From the NCBI GenBank assembly GCA_016858145.1, contig JAEHOE010000047.1, positions 248,001-312,000 of the forward strand: a stretch of DNA of 64,000 nt. Direction: 5' to 3'. Position 1 is the first letter of the stretch. Each line of letters opens with the position of its first letter. The notes under the pieces are model-generated. The model was given only the letters and a program-made list of their open reading frames with translations. It had not been told where the DNA came from and made no database searches. The position numbers were made by a program, and so were the translations under genes. Positions 58,201 through 64,000 of the stretch are shown one piece after another. This DNA is from Edaphochlamys debaryana. Lineage: Eukaryota; Chlorophyta; Chlorophyceae; Chlamydomonadales.

Positions 58201-58776
58201 TCAGGCACCCTCGACCCGCCCTCCGCCGGCAGCGAGCGCCAGGCCCCACCTGAAAGCGCCGCCGTGCTTTGCCCGCCGTTTACGCCCGCACGCTGAACCA
58301 ACGCGGGCCTGCAGGGTCGGGGTTGAGTTGGGGTTGCGTGTGAGTTTGGGACGTCGACAGGGGGGGCATCACGCCAAGGTAATCGGACCCTCTGCCCCAC
58401 GTCCAAGCTGCTTCCCACAGCACAAGCCGGCATCCCGCCGTCGCGGAGCACGGCCCTGGCATGACCCATGGTTCAACACGGCCGGCATGCACCCCGAACC
58501 CACGGCCCTGCCACTACCCGCCGGCTGGCCGCACGAGGCTGCGTGTCTTGCCACCAAAACGACCTCCCTGCACCTTGGTCCGACCCGGCACTTCGGTACT
58601 GTTCCTAAACGCGGTAGGCGGGCCGCACACCCGCCCTCCGCCGGCCCCTCCCTGCCCCGCAGCTCGACACAAGAGCGCCGCCCTTGGCACTCGGTCTCCG
58701 GTACCCGGTCTACCCACCGTGATGCGTCAGCCGCCGGGTCGAGGAGGAGCAGGGCCAGCACGATCGCTAGGGCCAT
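48417..58776 (-). CDS. Giant secreted mosaic protein: SRCR, PAN/apple-like, ricin-B-like and Cys-rich domains
   Basis: A phase-consistent chain runs from the SRCR exon ending at 57157 through 56998-56901, 56736-56632, 56442-56290, 56126-56066, 55850-55617, 55375-55287, 55097-54968, 54780-54379, 54259-54146, 53975-53810, 53612-53554, 53343-53221, 52995-52818, 52679-52607, 52322-52271, 52073-51846, 51651-50545, 50349-50163 and 50019 onward. The probable start is the signal peptide exon at 58776-58718 (MALAIVLALLLLDPAADA). Its link to the SRCR exon (possibly via 58604-58574) is not proven. The last exon (about 49029-48417) and what lies between 49.0 and 50.0 kb are also unresolved, so the 3' part could be a separate gene. 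Such mosaics occur in Chlamydomonas, where SRCR proteins are known; roles in sugar or surface recognition are inference. The intron after 53810 uses a GC donor. Confidence 0.7.
49177..49216. repeat. (AC)20 microsatellite
   Basis: Forty bases of alternating A and C lie in a probable intron of the giant mosaic gene. Confidence 0.97.
50545..51651 (-). other. Single exon with SRCR domain 3, polyproline linker and a divergent Cys-rich domain
   Basis: One 1107-nt exon of the mosaic gene encodes VLLKYRGSWGAVCASS, AAACRTLGYDSG, WLTDVTCSSGSRDLINDC and MAAVECFG, the order of a scavenger-receptor Cys-rich domain. A KVPPPPPDPPSSG linker follows, then CSLCIAMFW, YC and FEC. That last part matches the start of the domain in the two small matrix genes, but the CG-containing strand appears to have lost its cysteine. 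Confidence 0.8.
52607..54259 (-). other. Ricin-B-like (beta-trefoil) lectin segment of the mosaic gene
   Basis: Six exons encode three similar strands-and-loops units: ATDGPFCLQRAAGQPVN with DLQPC, GGCLVAAAVSGEG with LALGPCDGNSG and FSLHS, and TAAGLCWSID with TTTACRTGDENQGF. The C..(variable)..LxxC..(N/Q)xxF rhythm resembles ricin-B repeats, although the QxW motif is degenerate. The assignment is by pattern only. Confidence 0.5.
53047..53094. repeat. Four copies of a 12-bp unit (AACGGACGCGTG-like)
   Basis: Four near-identical tandem 12-mers lie in the mosaic-gene intron between exons 53343-53221 and 52995-52818. Confidence 0.85.
54379..55850 (-). other. Three PAN/apple-like modules on phase 1-1 exons
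   Basis: Module 1 is exon 55850-55617 (CTEIAGYIVMADV ... CMGFVTT ... CLYRKE). Module 2 is exons 55375-55287 plus 55097-54968 (CPDVPGFAVAPD ... ACLADPRCRGFNSEG ... FCLYTR). Module 3 is exon 54780-54379 (CPQRPGFVALPD ... CGGFSSTG ... TCLYVRE) with a Pro/Gly-rich insertion. The C..C.GF..(T/S)G..CLY pattern resembles PAN/apple modules. Each module begins and ends at a phase 1 intron. Confidence 0.7.
56066..57600 (-). other. SRCR domains 1 and 2 of the mosaic gene
   Basis: Domain 1 lies in one exon: VMGYVWAKRILKNN, WYPVCVGSRWTDREAGLTC, ITNMRCPSGATSLANC, VVAVLCDQG. Domain 2 is split over four exons: VGYVWATQRVRR, YRVCQPGWTDVDAALSC, VITAMDCPRWAEGVEDC, AAAVCK. The two are clear paralogues that differ in intron content. 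The SRCR cysteine order and the DCP/RCPSGA..L..C motif are typical. Confidence 0.8.
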
Positions 58777-61700
58777 GGCCGCATGCTTCGCCGCCGCCGG
58801 CCGCCGTGACGGCGCCGCCGGCAGCTGCTGCGGGCGCCGCCAGGTGCACTGCAGGCAGCTCTGGCGGCGAGGACGGCAGGGCGCCATCCCTGGGGCCTGA
58901 GAAGGGGGGGGCGGTAGGGGACGGGGGGAGGGGGTCACGATGACGAGCGCACACCGAGAGGGCACACCCTGCTGGTGATGGGGCGGATCCTTTGAAGAAT
59001 AGTGGGTCTGGGCACGAAGCTGCCACAGAAGCTGTTGAGTCTCGCATCGGCTATACCAGGGTTTGACCAGGTGGGGCTTCATCCGCACTTGAGGGGCTCT
59101 GGGCACACGGGTGCAATGGTTCCCAGGCACTCGGGTGCTGAGGAGATGGGGCACAGATTCTGTGGAGCAGCAAGCACCCGATCTCCATCGCGAGGGCTGG
59201 GCAATAGTGGCACTCGCTCAGCATGCGCCAACACGATTGTGAGGCAGGTGGGCCTGATCAGCACGCACAACGGGCCTGGCGCCCTGGCCTACCGAGTGGA
59301 GGGGGGGGGGGCCCTATTCACTCCCTCTGCCCCGTGCCCGTGACGACGTCGTCACGCGGAAACCAACGCAGGCACGCACAAGTTTCGGCACACTTGAGGC
59401 ACGCTTATCCTGTGCCATTCGCGGTCTTTCGCACCAGCAGCACGCGTGCACCGCTTGCCATGGTGGGCGCGACACCGGTGCAGAGGTCACAGGCCAGGTT
59501 CGCACTGGATGCGGCCCACTGTGACACTTACCCAAGCTTAGCTCCTGCTGGCGCCCATCAGCGCTGGCGCACAGCTCGCTTCACGCGATGGGCTTCGCCT
59601 GGTGCCTGCGTTGGCGCGCCGTTGCAGTGGATTCGCTTGGTAGGTTATTCTCCTATAATAGCTAGGATTCGGGGGCCAAGGCGTGCACGCCGCTCCTCAC
59701 ACGGACCTCACTGTCTGCGACGAGCTCACGACTTGAGGAGCATAGCGGTCGTTTCCAGTCACTCAACTACACGTTCGTTCTTAAGCCTGATAACGGCTTG
59801 GTTATACGTATAATGAGGGGTCGGCGGGGGGACTCGGGGGAGGCGCTTCTGCCCGCGCGATCGACGATTGATGCAAGCGGAAACCCGTTGGAAAGCTGCG
59901 GCCCTGCAACTAGGTTATTGAGCCACTGCACTGGGTCATCCTGTTACACCGGTCACAGCATGGTTCCTTACCCCCACGCGCCCCTGGGTGCAACATCTAC
60001 GACTTCAGACTTACCTTCCTAAGGAGCTGTCACAGCTGCATCACAGATTCTCGGTGCACATGACTTGTCTTGCTGCAATGGCCAAGGCGAGGGGCTTCGT
60101 AGAAAGTAGACGCCAATCAAACAATCAAACCTTTCCAAGGCAGCCTGAGCTCGCAGCCGATGTGCATACGCTGCAGTGGACGCGCGCTTTGAACAGGGAG
60201 CATGTGCGCCGGTGTTGGCGGCCGGCGCTCCGAGGGGCAAGTTCCGCGCCCGCCAGCGGTAGGCAGCTCCCCGTCAGGCCCCACGTCGTCCCCCTTCCCG
60301 CCAAGCGAACGCAGCGCTGGCACTCCTCCTAAGACCCTCGGCCCTTGTGTTGCCCTCGCGATCGCCCTGCCGCTCTTTGGCCCTCGCCCCCTGGAGCTGG
60401 ACAGCCGGTGGGAACTGACGACTACGGGCGCGGCCACGAAGGGGTGAGGCAGGGGGCGTGGGGTCCTCTCAGTCGAAGTGTGTTTCATGCATCGCAGGCC
60501 GTCCATGGCCGCAGGTCATCCAGGCATCCAGACAAGTCCCCTGTTCCGCTGCCGCCAAGCCTCGTCTTCACCACAGCCTCCTGAACCCTCTGCTCCCAAC
60601 GCAGGCGGCCTCCTACCACCCGCCATACTTGTCAGGCGTGTCTCGCGTGGGCAAGGCAACCTGGCCACGCCGCCCACAGGCATATACCTCGCTCTACTCG
60701 GCTTTTGCCGTCACCTGAGCTGACCTGAGTGTGTCAAAGAGGTAACTGGTGGACTTGTCCTCATGCAGCCCGTCATTGCAAGTGCCGTCAGACGGGATCT
60801 GGAGAGCGCGTCTGGAGCTGTACGGTTACGACACGAACACTGCGTGGGGGCATCGCTTAGCAGCTGCATCGATTGCGGAGCAATCATCTGTGGCACATGC
60901 AGTGTGCAGCCTGGCGTCAGGTGCACCACTTCCGGAGTGGACCAGACACTTGGGTACCCCGCCTGGAGGGTGCGCCACGCGGGAAAGACGTTGGCGCGCA
61001 AACGTCCACTCGCTTCCCCGGCAGTCCCGAGGGCCAGGCGAGTACCGCGTGCATTCCCCCACGCCCTCCGCCCCCCCTACACGGAGCTGCCCATGCCTTG
61101 GTGCCCTCCATTTGGTCGTGAGCCAGGTGACGGCCTGAAGGGCCGTCCAGTTCAGTGGCGCTGCTTCGCGTCACCGTACGGCCCTCCAACCTCGGCTGCA
61201 TCCCCCGTCGTCGTCATCCTGACGACGCTGCACGGCCCCTGCGAGCACAGAACCTGCAGGTGCGCTGGGGCTATGCCTAAGACGCAATGAGCCGGCGGTT
61301 CTCACCGCCTCCTTCCAGGATGGGCGCTGACGTCAGGGGCTAAGCAGCTTACCAGGGCTCGAAGAGGCATCCGGTCCTGAGCAGATGTCAACTGTCATCT
61401 GTCAAGGCAATGCGCAACGAGGGCACGAGTTCTGGCAGCACCAGCCTTGGCAACGAGGAGTACGACAGTGGGAAGTAGGGGACACCTTCGGTTGGAGTTC
61501 GAGCTGGGAGTTGGGGCCACCAGGTATACAGGCTTGCCTGGCTTCAGTAGAGGGCGCTGCGAGCGCGCAGACAGCCTGCGCCATCTGACGCGTCGCCCAG
61601 ATCAGCGTATGGGCAGCCGTGCGGGCTCGCCTGCGCACCGGTGTGCGCGTACATACCCCCCCACATCACGCGTGCCCTCTCGCCCTCGCCCCTCCAGACA

Positions 61701-62039
61701 CTTCACAATACGCCCCCCGCCCGCCCAGTCCGGTCCTGCGGATAACAGTCCGCAGCCCCAACAGCCGCAGCTCCGCACCGGGGATGCGGAGCCTCCAGTT
61801 AGTCCAGTGCCGCACCCGCGACACACACCCGCCCGCCTCCGCTAACGTCTGCAGCACGCGCAGCGCATCGACCCCTACCGACTCGGCTGCCGGCGCACCC
61901 GCCGTACACCCGCCGTACAGCTCTACGATCAGCATGCTGCTCTAGTTGCCTGATGAAGTGGCATGGCCCCGAATCTTCGTGCCGGACACTATCGGACATA
62001 GGCATGGCAGTGTCCGCAGGGTTGCGTGCACGGCGGCGG
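58777..62039. other. Long spacer without a supported gene
   Basis: Contains the promoter side of the mosaic gene and the 3' flank of the importin gene. A minus-strand open frame at 61666-61935 (begins MLIVELYGGCTAG) is unrecognised. A plus-strand frame near 60763-61290 shows CIDCGAIICGTC but no supporting exon context. Nothing else was seen. Confidence 0.45.
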
Positions 62040-64000
62040 CTATGCGGGCGCCGCAGCGGCGGCTGCCTCCAGGGCCGCCCGCTGCTCCGCGGGGAGCGAC
62101 GTGACGAGGGGCTGCATGTGCCCGGGGTAGGCCTGTGGGGCAGATGGGGCGGGCAGGTGGCCAGCGTGAATGCGTGTGAGTGAAGGTGCCGGTACCGTAG
62201 TCAGTCCGCATGGGCTGGCCGCGATCAAGACCAGCGAGCCGTCAGCGCGCTCATTGCAGTGGCGACTAGTCCTCCAGGTCCATTCCCAGCATCAAACACA
62301 CCTGCGTGAGTCCCGCTAGCGTGCGAGCGACGCCCGCCACCACGGTCGCGGGGAGCGGCGGCTGCTGCACGGCGGCGGCGCCGAACGCGGCGACCACCTG
62401 CGGGGCGCACGGGAGGAACACGGGGTGAGGTGTCGGGACTGAGACAGGGGCAACAGGATTCGGGACTTCCAGATAAGAGTCTCTGAGGCTAGCACGCGGC
62501 AAGGGAGACAGCGCGGCGGACAGGCCCCCACCTGGGGCACTAGGGGCGCTATCCGCTGTGCCTGGTCACCTGCGACAGCAGAAGAGGGCGGCAGGAAAAG
62601 CAGCTGAGATAACAAGGCGCCGCGGGTGAGAGCGAGGGACGATAGCCCCGCGGCCGACACCCCCCCATCAGCCCCTGTGGCGTCTCCCTTACTCCCGCCC
62701 CCCCCCTGCCGTACCCGTGACTAAGGCGCACAGGGCGCCGTACACCGGGGGCGCCTCTTTGAGGTCCTCCTTCAGGGGCAGGGCGCCCAGGAATACGGGC
62801 AGGACCTGAGGTAGGGGGGAGGGAGGGAGCGGTGTTGCAGACTAGGCACGGTGTGGGTGCACGACCGAGAGTACTTGGAGCGGCCCTGTCTCTGTTACCC
62901 GCACATTTGGGCACACGCCCCCGCCTACCTCTTGGCCCCACCCTCGCCAAAACCCTTCCCTTCCCCGGCCGCCCCTGGGAGCCGCCACTGTGTGGCCAAC
63001 CTGCATCTACAGGAAGCCAGCCCCGCCTAAACCCCCGCCGCCTCAACCGAAAGCCAACCCCTGTCAAGGTGTCGACCCAAGCCGCCCCCTGTACCTGCTC
63101 CAGCGGCAGACCTGCCGCCCCGCCCTCGGCCGTCAGCAGCCGCCCCACGCAACCCAGGGCGTTGTCCCGCACACCCGCGGTCTCCGTCGCAGCGAACAGC
63201 GGGAAGAGGGCCTGCGGGGAAGGAGTCCGAGAGGTTAGCGGTAGAGGATAGTCAGCGGAGCCGGCCTGGATGGATTGCGCCTGGGCGATTGCAGCGCGAA
63301 TCATAGCATGCATGCAGAGTTGGTTGCCTGTGCGGGCGCGGCTCCCCTGCTGTCCTCGCGCACGCCGCCCATGTCATAGCGCCACCGCCCTCCATCCCGC
63401 CAAGCGCCAAGGCGCACCCTGGCCTCCCTCCGCTCACACAGCCCCGCTCCGTTGCCTGCGCCGCCTCCACTTCCCTCTTCTCTACTGCTGCAGAGCAGAG
63501 TCGTCAGCACCCGCCCAACCGCCCACGCACCTGCAGGACCTTTGGCAGGTTGGCTCCGAGCGCCGCCGCGCCGCACCCCTCCCCCAGCACGCCCACGGCG
63601 AAGGCCGCGTTCTGCCGGTTGGTGGGCTCCGAGGACCTCAGCTCCTTGAGCAGCGGCGGCAGCAGCGCGGGGAGGTGCGGCGCCATGTGCGCCTGGGGGG
63701 GCGGGGGCGGAGGTGCGGAGGTGCGGGGTAAGGGAGGGGGTCGGAAGCGGAGGCGAGAGGGGGATTGAGAGACATCGAGCCGGCTGGAGCATCACACCGT
63801 GTGTCCTCTCCACCCCAGCCGATCCGCCTCCACTCCTGCACACCTCGCCGGCGTCTGCCCCCGTGCACTCTCTCCCCCGCCCTCGCCCGCTCCTCCCACC
63901 TTGAGCACCTCAGCCACCTCCGCGACCCCGCCCACCACCACGCCCCGCAGGTCCGCGGGCGTCCCCCCCTTGAGCCGGCCCAGCATGGCCGGGAGGTGCA
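62040..64000 (-). CDS. Importin-4-type karyopherin beta, C-terminal part (5' end beyond right window edge)
   Basis: Exons 64000(partial)-63900, 63692-63531, 63211-63095, 62805-62715, 62569-62532, 62397-62302 and 62132-62040 splice in phase to the stop codon. They encode paired HEAT helices: LPALLPPLLKELRSSEP, NRQNAAFAVGVLGEG, LFPLFAATETAGVRDNALG, VLPVFLGALPLKEDLKEA. The short tail ends LPAEQRAALEAAAAAAPA. The N-A-A-F-A-x-G repeat and the ending on a single helix after an acidic EDLKEAPPVY loop fit the IPO4/Kap123 group, which carries ribosomal proteins and histones into the nucleus through RanGTP cycling. The Ran-binding N-terminus is outside the window. Another large HEAT karyopherin (for example importin-5 type) is the main alternative. 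Confidence 0.85.

Noticed and set aside
60763..61290. Zinc-finger-like CIDCGAIICGTC on the plus strand
   Set aside because: The cysteine spacing is suggestive, but the frame has no neighbouring exons with matching phase and no recognisable domain.

Overview
The window is nuclear DNA of a GC-rich green alga, most likely a chlamydomonadalean (volvocine) alga. The genes are dense in short introns with GT(G/A)..(c)AG borders. Conserved proteins (plastid IspG/HDS, tubulin cofactor D, importin-4) splice together phase-perfectly from small exons. Extracellular proteins carry SP-repeat and polyproline linkers, and SRCR domains are present. TGTAA, the usual algal poly(A) signal, lies downstream of some stop codons. 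There are no bacterial-style operons, CRISPR arrays or recognisable tRNA/rRNA genes. All gene models were built by hand from splice signals, reading phase and remembered family motifs; no database search was run.

Left part (1-14.6 kb): a receptor-like membrane protein on the minus strand runs off the left edge. It has a signal peptide, an NLTVRG-type ectodomain, one membrane helix and a basic juxtamembrane tail. Next is a plus-strand ubiquitin-specific protease that has its Cys box but lost its His box and contains a frame break; it ends in a 177-bp tandem repeat. Then comes an 18-19 exon minus-strand gene for plastid 4-hydroxy-3-methylbut-2-enyl diphosphate synthase (MEP isoprenoid pathway).

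Middle (15.7-38.5 kb): a 296-residue coiled-coil protein (minus) sits head-to-head with a DOT1-like methyltransferase (plus). A 23-exon tubulin-specific chaperone D gene follows (plus, 1341 aa), then a 1977-residue low-complexity protein with one C-terminal membrane helix (plus).

Right part (41.6-64 kb): everything recognisable is on the minus strand. Two small secreted proteins share an apparently unnamed eight-cysteine domain attached to proline-rich linkers. A giant secreted mosaic gene (about 10 kb) combines three SRCR domains, several PAN/apple-like modules, ricin-B-like lectin segments and one more copy of the same Cys-rich domain. The C-terminal exons of an importin-4-type karyopherin run off the right edge.

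The metabolic, cytoskeletal and transport genes are housekeeping genes with no evident functional link. The 41.6-58.8 kb block looks like a local cluster of cell-wall or extracellular-matrix genes and is the most interesting part. Its exon phases suggest that the matrix proteins were assembled by exon shuffling.
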